Of a stretch of 64,000 bases of DNA, positions 1-11,060 are shown piece after piece. Source of the DNA: Nepenthes gracilis (taxonomy: Eukaryota > Streptophyta > Magnoliopsida > Caryophyllales > Nepenthaceae); assembly GCA_033239525.1 (NCBI GenBank), contig BSYO01000034.1, forward strand, positions 3,968,001 through 4,032,000, in the 5' to 3' direction. Numbering within the stretch: the stretch's first letter is position 1; each line of letters begins with the position of its first letter. A model generated the notes under the pieces. That model was not told the DNA's origin. It saw nothing but the letters and a program-made list of their open reading frames with translations, and did no database searches. The position numbers were made by a program, and so were the translations under genes.

Positions 1-3000
1 GTCTATCAGTAGACATTAATAAGAAGAATATTGTAAGATTATTTTTTAAATGCCTTCTAAACATATATTCTGATGCCAAATTTTATTTATTTTTTACTAT
101 GTGTGATAAAGTGTAAAAATCAGTTACATATGATTCAAATGAAAGGATAAAATCTACAAAATTTGATATCGGAAACATAGTGATATTATAATTTATCAGA
201 TAATACAAATCTATTATTTTTCTTTCTGTTCTTTCTTCCTCTCCCTCATGCCTTTCACTCAGCTGAATGAAATCATTTATATGATAATACTTTACCCTTG
301 CTTTTCTGCATTCTGTTTCTGTATAGAGTCCGACAAATTACAGTGACACTTGATGGATGCCTGAGCACTAGTCGAGTATCAGTGCCGTTCAAGCGCTATT
401 CAAGTGGTAGTCAACAGCTAACATTCTTTTAGCATTCTGCTCAAGCTTACGTCAAGCTCCATGTTAATGCTAATCTCCCTTTGTTTCTGGAAGACCAAAG
501 TCTTCTAAGTCTATCTTCTAGTAAAATCTCTTAAGATCATTCAACACGTTGATTTACTCGTGAAAGAGAATCTTCTTGATTAATTATTTTACGTGTCCAG
601 GCCAACAGTTCATTATCTTACATATACTAATTGAATTAGCATTCAAAAACACACAAGTGGTGATCAAGCCAACTAATTGATATGTACCTTCCAGCCAGCC
701 AGCTAGTTGTATGCATATGCAGGTGTGCTTTTCTTCCTTCTTCCTCTTCTTTTATCTTTCTTTGGATTTACATGTCATATACTTCTAAATTTTTATTTCT
801 TTTTTTAATGATTTGGTTTATTTTTAAGTTGCAAAGTGGTTGGACAAGTGGATCGCGAGGTATGCATTAGCCTTGATTTTCATAAAGATAATGTCATAAG
901 AGTTCCGTGAGAGAGGCAAGAGCTACAAAAAAAATATCTCAAATGGATCAGGAGAGTGACTCTCAATTTTGTCATTTTTGAGTGACTTTGTTGAATGATT
1001 CTTTTGATCTCCACTACATGTATAGCACATCAGATTAATAAATAGATAACGTTTTTATTAATTTATACAAATTTACTTATCAATAAAAGAGATTTGGTAT
1101 ACTTATCCAAGTTTATTAACTACAAGCTTCGATAACGTTCTCATTGGCATATGATACTAATCTATTTCATAAGTGATGTGAGCTTAACTCTAATCCAAAG
1201 GAGGGGAAGAAGGAGAAGTATTGTCAGATTTTTGGAGACCTCAAGAGGAAATGCTGCTACATCTTTCATGTAAGACTTCTTCATATATATTAAATATCAT
1301 TTAAATTTAATAGCCTAAATTTAGTTATAACTAATGAATATTTATAATACACTGTTACTTTCTTTAAATTTTCATGTGAGGTTTTTCTGACTCATATGTA
1401 AATACATATTCAACAATAAGAGTAACTAATAAAGTGAGTTATAGATGATAAATGTCTGTACATGATCAAGTAATGTTGAATAAGTATGAAAAGTGAGTAT
1501 AAACTCTAGGAAATCTAGTATTTGATCAGCACATCTAGTAGAAAATAGGGCAAATATTTAATATCAAAATTAATTAAGAGCTTTTTTGTGTACAAAGATT
1601 CAATTACATGTGTGATCTAAGGAATAAAGATTAAACTATTTTACTTCTATTGAATACAATCTTTTTTATATTATATAAAATGTCATTTTTATAATCCAAA
1701 CCCATAAACATCTCTTGCCATTACTATTATAGTTAGAACTATAGATGGCTATCAGAGAAGGTAATCACTCTTAAGCTAGTCTATTTAATATAGAAATTCA
1801 CACCATTAATTCATGATGGACGTACCATGGGATCATGATAGTCGTACCTATGGGAAGTGAGTGCTTGATTTTTCATACGTTGCCCGCGCAAAATTTAGAG
1901 AAAGTAAAAAAAGATGCCAAAATGCAAATGTTTAGTACCAAAAAGATCCAAGTCCTCAACAGTTGATGGAAAATAGCAGATAGAGGTCACTATAAAGCAT
2001 TTGGACAAACAAGTTCAGTTAATCTCCTTTGAAGCTGAGCTAGATCAATGCATTCCATGTCATTTACCTGCAACGAAGGCAATTTTTATTAGATGAGTTC
2101 ATTTCGAGTTACATATTCAATCCATGTTATACCCTAATATCCTTGATATAGATATAAATATATGTCTTATCAAAGAAATATAACTTATTGAAATGTCGAT
2201 TTGGATGGATGTCTAAGATTAGTGAAGCTATTAGTTATTGGACAAAATAATTAATAGTCTTTTTATAGATGATGACCTTTTCAACAACATGAAATTCATA
2301 AACCAATGTGCCTTCATTCTAATAGCTGTATATGCCCAATATAGAATATATGCTAGTTCATTTGAAGAGAAGTTTGCTTATGATCAACTTTATGTTATGT
2401 CAAACATGAAAAGGCTCCATAAAATACAATTGAATAAGAGATTTGACATAATTTAAATGTTATTTTATCTATTTTACTAATAAAATCGTTTTATTTATCT
2501 CTTAGTAATATGAAAATGAGACTATTTCCTTTTGCATTGATCCTATTTATGATACAGGAAGAGTAAAATAGGGTATCAAAAGAATTGGTTTGACGTTTGA
2601 TATAGTTACCTTGGTTATCACCTCCACCCGAGAATTGACAGATTACCATTTGATGTTGGTGATCACCTCCTTCCTCCTCCACTTCTTACACATACCCACA
2701 TACGGTGATCACATTTTAAAAAAAATTATGCGTTGTTAATTTTGAGAGATTGTGAAAAAAGCCAATGATTATATATTAAGAGGATTATTACAATACATAC
2801 TAAGAATATTATTAAGAGAAGTGCTTATTTATATGAGGAGAAAGCAAGTCAATAATGATGTTAAGCCTTTTTTTTATAGTACATGAGTATGTTTCATGTT
2901 GTATTTACTATTCAAAAATGATTGCTAAATTTCTATCATAACTAATTACTTATACTTAGTCCATTTCCCTCAAATTATATTTGAGAAGTAATTCTCAATT

Positions 3001-3258
3001 TAGTCCTAATTATTCTGGGAAAAAAAAGAATAATTTTGCAAGAAGAAAAGGCATAGTCCAAACTTCTATTATATGTGAGATTTAAATAAGAGTCAAAAAC
3101 TACTTTAAATCTATTACATGCAAACTGATATTATATTTTGTAAAAAAATTACATCATTAATTATAATTTGTGATCACTAAATCACATAATAATAACTATA
3201 CCATTTTAACAACTCTAACTTGGTGACCAAAATATGAAGTCTAATTAAGAAATGTCTG
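1..3258. other. AT-rich intergenic DNA
   Basis: No convincing coding region, RNA gene or mobile element was recognised. The stretch is AT-rich with short spurious frames only. A short frame at 2491-2682 (minus) begins with an acidic and His/Gln-rich run but has no family match I can name and no conserved neighbour. The segment lies downstream (3' side) of the bHLH gene on the minus strand. An AATAAA motif on the minus strand at 3259-3264 sits only 3 nt past the bHLH stop, which is closer than usual for a poly(A) signal. Confidence 0.5.
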
Positions 3259-3266
3259 TTTATTGT

Positions 3267-3698
3267 TCACAATACCTCACAGCGGATTTTGTGAAAGAGC
3301 CTATGGTTTACTTTGTGTGAAACGCAGCTGACAACATGAACAGCTCCTCCTCCATCTATTGCCTTGAGAACTCTCGAGAGCGCGAACCCATCTTCTCGGC
3401 AGCCAGCACTGATCTCTATCTCCAGCCCTCCGCGGCATGGATGGATGGAAACACTGTCAGAGCTTCCCTCCTCTTCATGGGCCCGTGAACTCCTCAGCTC
3501 ATCCCTCTTGTCTTCAAGCACCTTTATACTGCTCTGAAGATGATTGACGTAATTGACTGCTGATGATATATTGTCACACATTGATCGTTTTCCCTGAATA
3601 ACCATCACCATGAAAGAAGCAAACAATAAAGCTTTTATCCATGATTAATGAAGCTTATTAAATCATGTATGTCTGGCCATGAGTGAATCACCGATCAG

Positions 3699-3734
<36 letters not shown>

Positions 3735-4397
3735 AGATGAGAAAATAACTTCAAAAATCCACGAGGAAAAATCCCAAAAGTAATTAATTATCACTAATAA
3801 TTAGCCGGATCAAATTAGAATTCCGAAACTAATACGATGCCCGGAAAACTCTGTCAAAGCCCTAGACTCGTAGGTTTGGCAGAGAAAGAAATTTAAAAGT
3901 AGCACGAATTTATAGCTGAATACTCATGATCAAGACTGAAAACTAGGGCATCGAATTCTATCAGAATCCCATAATTGAGGGTGTTTAGTTACCTACTGCG
4001 TTAATTATATTGTGTTCGACTCCTCCTTGCTGGAGAAGAAAAGAAATTTGGGGGAAGCACATGATCAATTAAATATGTGTAGTGCCTTTACCTTAATATA
4101 TTCGAGAGGGAGGACCGATCGAAGGGATGAAAAAAGATTAGCCATTTCTTGCCTTCTTTGTCGTTCGATATCTCTGTGGATCATCTTCTTCTTATTATTA
4201 TCACCATGATTATTGCGATAATCACCTGAAGACTTGCTGCCACCACACCCACCGAAGCCTTTTCCTGTATTTTTGCTTAGAATAATGCCTCCTACTTGAG
4301 CAATATCTTCCAGAATCACCAGATCTTGCTGTTGTTTTCGTTCCCCGGCGTCCGGGAGTTGGAATGACAGGTCACCGCTTTGATTTAAAGGAAACAT
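3267..4397 (-). CDS. bHLH transcription factor (bHLH118/120/126-like), two exons
   Basis: Predicted CDS is complement(join(3267..3593,4092..4397)), 210 residues. Exon 1 encodes residues 1-102 and ends at a phase-0 donor (AAG|GTAAAG). Exon 2 begins after TTCAG at 3594 and encodes residues 103-210. The start is supported by the MFPL N-terminus, usual in this plant bHLH group. The basic region (about 69-82) is [12 protein letters not shown] and has the H5-E9-R13 residues of E-box/G-box binders; helix 1 ([17 protein letters not shown]) reaches the splice site, and the loop and helix 2 ([20 protein letters not shown]) follow. The C-terminal part ends [18 protein letters not shown], a typical tail of the family. 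Such proteins act as nuclear dimeric DNA-binding regulators. Length is normal and no stop or frameshift is seen, so it looks functional. It is the only intact host-type gene here. Exact orthology cannot be decided by eye. Confidence 0.88.
3702..3732. repeat. (GA)n microsatellite in the bHLH intron
   Basis: An uninterrupted GA run of about 31 bp lies inside the single intron (3594-4091) of the bHLH gene. On the coding strand it reads (TC)n, about 110 bp upstream of the acceptor. Length polymorphism would be expected. Confidence 0.9.
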
Positions 4398-4613
4398 CAG
4401 GAAGCTTTATCTTCTGTCAATGGCGGAAAAGGGAGAAGATATCGTGAAGATTTAATTTAGTGTTTTGTTGAGATTGTGATCTTCAGACGGCCTGGAAGTT
4501 TCAATCATTCACATACCGAAAGTCCCAGCAGAATATACAAACACAAAAATATACATCGACGGAAATCAATTTTTACGATATTATGAATGAGTAAATATTT
4601 ATTTAATCATCAT

Positions 4614-4620
4614 CTTTATA
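4614..4620 (-). promoter_or_regulatory. Candidate TATA box of the bHLH gene
   Basis: On the minus strand TATAAAG lies about 217 bp upstream of the bHLH start codon. With a usual 30-bp offset it would give a 5' leader of roughly 190 nt. The motif is the best TATA-like word in the near-upstream DNA, but such words are frequent in AT-rich DNA. Confidence 0.3.
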
Positions 4621-6625
4621 CCCCACGATGTAAACGCGGTGTGCAGTATGAGTGAATATATATTCATAGGCTGGGGCAGATTCATGATTTATTTTTTTAG
4701 TGGGATCAATACAAATTTAATTATTTTTATTGAAAAAACAAAAACAAAAACAAAAGTGTCGGGAGCCTGGAAGGTTTGGGCCCTAAGTTTTGTTGTGGAG
4801 TCTGATGCTCGATCAAAGCAATAATCTCACATGTAATTAAAACCATAATCCTTTTTTTTTAAGTAAAATTTTATGAATCGGTAGAATAGTTATGTACATG
4901 ATAATTATTTGGTATCACATAACCAGATTAGGTTTTAAAACATAACCTAATCTAATTAACGAAATCATCCAATAAAAATCAGCAAAAAATTTTGCAAAAA
5001 CACCCAACAAAATTATTCAATCAATAAAAACGGCAATCACTTTCACGATCTGCTTACGTAAATAAACTGTGGGTTGTGCCTCTCTCTTGATCAACTGTCG
5101 AAACTCATTATAGCTTGCGCCTTGTAGCTGTCAACAGGTGGAATCACATGGTGGCTTGCACCTCTATTGCAATCTACTTACGAAAATACTCGTTGACTCA
5201 TGTTTCTCACGTGGTCTATTTAAGGTAGCACTTGTTGTCACATGCTTTTCATGCGCTCCACTTGCTAAAGCATGCAATGCTGCCTTCTATGATAACAAAT
5301 CCAATTCATCCAAAAAATTTCGAAAAGTCAAATATTGTACCAGCAATACATATAAAGTCATGTTAGAAGAGACAATTTGTCACGATCCTTTAATATATAA
5401 TACAGTATGGTCACAAGTGTGAGTTTTGACACTGAAAGAGTGGGGTATTTTCAATTTAATTTGATAGAGGCCCAGACAGTCACCTTATCACATTATTCAT
5501 ATGCCCACAAACACCCAATTTTATAACAAAGGATACTCCACGTTAGCTTATAACATTTCATTTAAAGAAATATATGAGACAAATTCTTCTACATAATTGC
5601 AAAATATAGAACGAGATGGTATATGTAAAAATCTTAAACAGTTCATAATATTTAGATAGTTTCTGATAATGTACTAAATGATAAATATATGTGATAAATA
5701 TGGGGATAATCCCCAAATGAAAGAAGTCTAAGCCACCTTATTGTTTTGTGGCTGAAAAAGTTTCTAAGCCAATTTGATCAAGAAATGCCCGTGAACCTCA
5801 TGCTCATGTGGAATTTGACATTAGTGGATTAGGGTCATATTGTAGCCATGAGCAAATAAAATCCCACAGTAATGAAAAAGGTCATATTGTAGCCATGAGC
5901 CAACTAGTACCACAAATGGCAATCTCCATCTTCACATCATTAGGGAGACTAATGCCTATGGTAATCTTAATAAGAAAGGTCAAGGTGATGGGGTCCAGTG
6001 GGTGCCGTAGCCAACCAAAAGAATGTATCATTCTTGTCATTCAATATGGGATGTATAAATGGTCTCAAAGAATATAAAAATTTATAATTTTACGAAAGTT
6101 TATAAAACTTGATAAAGAAATTTTAATCATTTAGATATATTTATCTTTTATATAATATTCGTGCACACAATTCACACAAATCCTAAGGTGGCCAACAATC
6201 AGTTCTTATGCATCATAGTTTCCTAAGATTAATTCTAATAATCTTATAAATGTATTAGGTTTGACTACCCAAAAGATTGGACCGTGCGTGTGGATATCAA
6301 TGATCAAATAGCTAGTGGGAAAGAGAAGACCAGCAGCAAAATCTATAGCATCAAGGAGAATATCATCAGAATATTGCGACTTTCCTTTGATTATGAAAAA
6401 CCCTATTTAATAATTGATGCCATTAGTTGGACATGGAGCACTCACCATCATCTCCTCCTTTATTTAATCATTTTAGTCATAAAATAAATTTAAATCATGA
6501 TACCGTATCACAGATCGAGCTAATATCGTCGAATTATTTTTTAATAAGCATTTGTAGATTTAAATTAATGATAAACAATTTACAAGATAAGTACATTAAT
6601 TTCTGAAATAAGGATCGCCGAGGTT
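4621..6625. other. Intergenic DNA upstream of the bHLH gene
   Basis: No gene or element was recognised. It has one local duplication: a 21-bp word beginning GGTCATATTGTAGCC occurs at about 5832 and again at about 5880. Short frames at 5138-5422, 5808-6077 and 6284-6487 lack recognisable motifs and look like chance frames. Confidence 0.5.
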
Positions 6626-7760
6626 CAGAATAATATATAAAAGCCAAAATACAGGCTATGACTGGATAAGAAAAAACCTACGATGAATAAAACGATAAAT
6701 CAATGACCCAATGGAGAAAGCCGAACCAAACTAGCACGTCTTTTCAGAAGCAGCTCACCAAAACAGACGAAGCGTGAAGGAGCTACTCTCAAAACAATAA
6801 ATGGAGCTATAGACTCGATAATAGTAATGCCCAGAATTTCACAGCAGCAATACGTAAAAGAACAAGCTTCGAAGTCGGGAATAAAGAAGCCCGAAATCTG
6901 CAATCCAAAGAACATCAAACACAAAATCTAAAACATAAGAGATTCAGTCTGCAAAGAAATTAAAGCGTAAGAAGAAATCATCATAACTCTTAATTGGATA
7001 AAAATGGTATCAATATCATTAGAGTATAATATTATCTTGAACTTTTGTCTAACATATCATATAATTCGAGCCAAACTCCTGTTTTGTTATAATTTTTTTC
7101 CCAATATGTATTATGGAGTAAGCTTATCTTTAATTCAAACTTAAAGTCTAAAATGACATTGTGTATGTTGGGATTTAGAGAATAAAACTGTTCTTAAACA
7201 TTTACACCTCGATCTGCATTATAAAAGCCCTCTATACTACTCGCTAGCAAGATCAAGACTTTTTTCTACTTTGAGTGAACTGCCTTAAACCTTTCTTTCC
7301 TCCTGAGAAGTTTATAAACTCATACATTATTTAGTTTCTTAATCAGTATTATTGTTGTTCAAATCTTAATCATGACTTATTCAATGTTGTTTTATTTAGT
7401 ATATCATGTAAACTTTAGTAGTTCTTAATTAGTGACTCGCTATTTTTAAGATATTGCTATGTTTGTTATATGCCAATTTTCTCAGTCTATATCAGTAAAT
7501 CATAGTTCATACCATTTCTTAAGCTTCATGCTTGCTTCATAGGAAATATAGAAAATTTGAAGTCCAACGTATCATTCTTTAAAATTTTATTTCATTCCTT
7601 GTTCTATCCTTTGTTTTGTCAACATGATACATCATCAATTTCATGTTTGATTTTTTAATAAGAGATGATGGAATATGTCAACTTACTGTTGATTTGGTGT
7701 CATATTACTTGATTAATTTTTTTAATAAAAGAATCATTGTATTCAAGAATAGTTATTATA
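6626..7760 (-). repeat. Dispersed repeat H, copy 1 (H1), no insertions
   Basis: This segment is the reverse complement of 56690-58521 over most of its length once the solo LTR in the other copy is set aside. Shared words include AAGTTTATAAACTCATACAT, CTTCTATACTACTC versus CTCTATACTACTC, and TTTAATAAGAGATGATGGAA versus the same with one change. Copy 1 has about 110 bp extra near 6730-6830. It matches no element family I know. A short reading frame (6700-6924, minus) has a counterpart in copy 2 (from 58352) that shares FEACSF.YC, so the repeat may hold a piece of a captured or duplicated gene, but the product is not recognised. Confidence 0.7.
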
Positions 7761-8309
7761 AAGTGGCCAAGACATCCACTTTCGAGACAATATGGACCGA
7801 TCATATAGAAATGGTGCAATCTAGCAATGGGCCAGGCTTCAGTTGAAAAACCAATTGCACAAAGTTAATTAACAAATAATCTTTTGAAATTGGATAAAAA
7901 CCAATCGTTTGAGTTAAATCCAATCAAAATCGACGTAAATTACACACAAGTTGGGTTAATGTAAAAATTTATAATTGCTAGGTAAAATAAGACTGATCAC
8001 TACTTAGACAAGAACCTTAGCCGGGCCAGCTTATGATTCAAATCAAGTCAAATCAAATTGGTCTATTAATGTTTTTAGTTGAAAATATTTTTATTTAAAA
8101 ATTTATATTTATATAAAAATGTCTAAAATATAAAATATTTTAAAGATTATAATAATTAAATTGAAATATTAAATAAGCATATATTTCAATGAAGAATATT
8201 AATGTAAAAAATCTTTAATTATACATAAATATAATCTATTAAATTTTTTTTAAAACATATTATTTATTTAAAAATAAAAATATTTAAAAATTAATTAGAG
8301 TTGGGCTAG
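7761..8309. other. AT-rich intergenic DNA before TatP
   Basis: No gene or element was recognised. The last 300 bp are very AT-rich. The final bases, GGGCTAG just before the LTR at 8310, copy the polypurine-like word found before the 3' LTRs of both Tat elements. Confidence 0.5.
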
Positions 8310-9308
8310 TGATGGGGATGCCTGTAACGGGCTGGCCCACAAAGGAGGAAACAACCCAAATTCTCAATGGCTCATTTCTGTCTGGATGGTTAACGCTGCC
8401 GGTGGTTGGGAAAAGGACAAGTAGGTCGATAGAGGCCCAACGTCAAACGGCCCATCAAAATTTAGGACGAGTCAACATTTCCGTTGATCGAATAAGCGGC
8501 TACTAGACTAATTGAGGCTTAAGGCGCATGCGGCCCAAGCCAAAATTGGCCCACATGTCCATCTTCGAGCAACAACGATCGTCTGCCCTAATTTTTCACA
8601 TATCTAGGAAGGTAAGTTTCATTGTAACGGTCACTTTCAAAATTAAAGCACATCTCGGGAGGAAGGCGCCAGAATTCTGCGCGGTCCTGTTGAAAATCCT
8701 AACGGTTACAAAACGTTGAAGAAAGTAGATCAACCTTTTTGATCCGTTACAGTCAAAGACGATGATCACGCTTATGTCAGAATGGCAATGATCCCCCACA
8801 GAAGGCGGACATCCAATCTCACTGCATAAGGAAGACAGCCCATGGCCATGGCTATAAAAGGCCATGGAAGCTGACTCCTTAAGGCATGCTTTCAATCACA
8901 TCTTCTCTTACCTGCAAAAGCTCTCAAGCAATTACAAAACTCTCAAAAGCTCTCAGATACTCGAGCATCCCAACGCTCTCTCTCTACTACTAATTTCAAG
9001 AGAACTCAGCACTTAGATAATCTGCTCCTCACGAGCCATAACAACCAATCCACTCTCTCTACAAGTACACTCTCCCATCCGTAAATACTCATCAGCATTT
9101 ATACTATATCCTCTGCATCCACTTTCTTGTCTTTAGAAGGTTGATTGCTGATTTTGATCGTTGAGTATTTTCGGTGGGACCACCTCCCACCGTCACCTGA
9201 CTTCCTATTTGAAATTGTGGTGTGTAGGATCCGAGACTCAGTGGACGGCCAGAATCCGATGGACAGCTTGATTCAAATTTGTTCAAAATTTGGATATAGG
9301 ATGCATCA
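8310..9308 (+). repeat. TatP 5' LTR (999 bp)
   Basis: Starts TGATGGGGATGCC and ends GCATCA, matching 20160-21081 and, reverse-complemented, 31187-32176 and 21463-22273. A TATA box (TATAAAAG) at 8853-8860 sits between two copies of the word GGCCATGG and is the likely transcription start signal. The same box is kept in the TatM 5' LTR near 31630. GTTGAC/GTCAAC words occur in the upstream half. Confidence 0.88.
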
Positions 9309-9330
9309 TTGACACCGTCTGTGGGAAGCC
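9309..9330 (+). other. TatP primer-binding-site region
   Basis: TTGACACCGTCTGTGGGAAG directly follows the 5' LTR. TatM has the related ATCGGTGCCATCTATAGAAA in the same place (minus strand). Tat elements usually show TTGGCGCCGTCTGTGGGAA-type words here. Which tRNA primes cannot be decided by eye. Confidence 0.6.
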
Positions 9331-9397
9331 AATGAAAAGCCAACAACCTTCATCTTCACAACCATTCTCACCTTCAAAGTTGGTACCATCAATCAAA

Positions 9398-11060
9398 ATA
9401 GTAAACACTAGAGCCCAGGCTCACGGTTTTGCTAGAGATACTGCCTTCCCTGATTAGGACCACTCTATTGGTAACCTAGTCAAAGGGGCACCTGTGCTAT
9501 TTTTCTAAAACCTGATAGATCAGATTAGCAATATGTCTAAAATATTCCAAATGCTCTACACTTGCTAGAGTAAAAAGAAGCAAGGGGCTCCGCCTCCTTA
9601 GTTCCCATTTCGGCCTCCAGGAGAAGAGGCCAAAGGAAGAAGAAGCCAGCAAAGAGGGCTGCGAGGTTGGGCAACTCTCAAACTTCAAAGGCCTCCAATG
9701 CCCAGAGCTGTCCAAGGCTCGAGGGGCGCTTGGGCTGTGGGACTCCGGATGAGAGCCCAAAGAGGAGGAATCCCCGATACTCCTGAGAAAAGCCAAGGCC
9801 TTAGGCTCAGGAGGAAGCCTCCAGGATCGTCTGATCCACTAGCTCCAGTAGCAGGCTAGCTACACGCTGTACTGCTCAAAGAACAGAGTTGAGGACATAG
9901 CTCAACTCCAAGAGATTTAGGATCGCCTTCCGAGTAGAGGCAAAAGTCAAGAAGATTTGAAATTGCGTGTTCAAAGATGATGACGAACACCCTGTTGATT
10001 TGGAGAGATCTCCCTTCACTACTGAGATCTTGAACTATCCATTGCCGACCAATTTTAAAATGCCAACACTAAATTCTTATGATGGGAGCGCTGATCCCAT
10101 GGATCACCGAGATCACTTCCACACCCATCCGAGTCTCCAAGACTTAGAGGATTCGGTAATGTGTCGGTGCTTCACCCTCACTTGGAAGGGAGATGCCCGG
10201 ATTTGGTTCTATAGGCTCCTATCAAACTCAATCTAGAGTTTTTGTGGGCTCACTGATCTTTTATTGACTCAGTACGCTTCTAGTTGTCGGGAAGAAAAAT
10301 AGTCACGGTATCTCTCCTACATCGAGCAAAGACAGGGAGAGAACCCGAGGAAGTTCCCGAAGTGCTTTGTAGCAAAGGCCAAATGGATTCCTAAGCTCAT
10401 CAAGGAGATGAAGCTTGGCAGTTTCATTCTTGCCTTGATACATGGTAACTTCTTCAGGTACCTGGCCCACAAGGACCTGCAGACCTTCCGGAAAGCGGAG
10501 TCCATCACCAGGGCCTACGCAGCAGCTGAAGAGGCCAATGAGGTGAAGTGTTCTAAGTGGACCGACCAGCCTCGCTCTTTCTCGGTAGAGGAAAAGAGAA
10601 AGAACAGTGGTGACGATAATCTTTGCCGAAAGTAGCACGGGATCGAAGCACTGGACTATAAGGAGTATAGGCCGGTCAACCTGACTCTTCTGACCGACAC
10701 ATGGTCCAATATCCTCATGCAGATCCGTGGGGAGAAATTTCTCAAGTAGCCAAAAACACTGAAGAACACTGAGGGAGGAGATTGAGCTAAGTACTGCGAT
10801 TTTTATCAATCTTTGGAATACACCACGGAGGATTGCAAAATGCTCCAGTAGGAGATTGAGGAGCTCATCCAGAGGAGCCATCTCACCAAGTTCATCAGGA
10901 ACCCTAGGTAGATTCTAGCACCTCGGGCAGAAAAGGACTAAATTCATCCTAGCTATGAAATTGGGTCACGGTTGGAGTAGTCAATATGATCACGAATCGA
11001 TCGGCCAAGATCCAAGTAGATCACAAGGAAGGAGTGACAAGCAGGGCGGAAGAAGCAGAG
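9398..11060 (+). pseudogene. TatP gag (capsid/nucleocapsid), broken
   Basis: The Gag polyprotein would form the virus-like particle. The NTRA word near the N-terminus (about 9400) equals MVNTRA in TatM, but here the first codon is ATA, so the start is lost. The central Retrotrans_gag region (9967-10635) is readable in one frame and carries SPFTTEILNYPLP, KMPTLNSYDG and LTWKGDARIWFYRL, followed by EQRQGENPRKF. A short KYCDF..TTEDC word near 10790 corresponds to the zinc-knuckle-like stretch of this lineage. At least one frameshift separates the N-terminal part from the central part, and many in-frame TAG stops occur (for example after NSI at about 10233, where TatM has Trp). Confidence 0.85.

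Noticed and set aside
10303..10881. 192-codon frame on the minus strand
   Set aside because: It is antisense to TatP gag, which reads well on the plus strand and has a matching copy in TatM.
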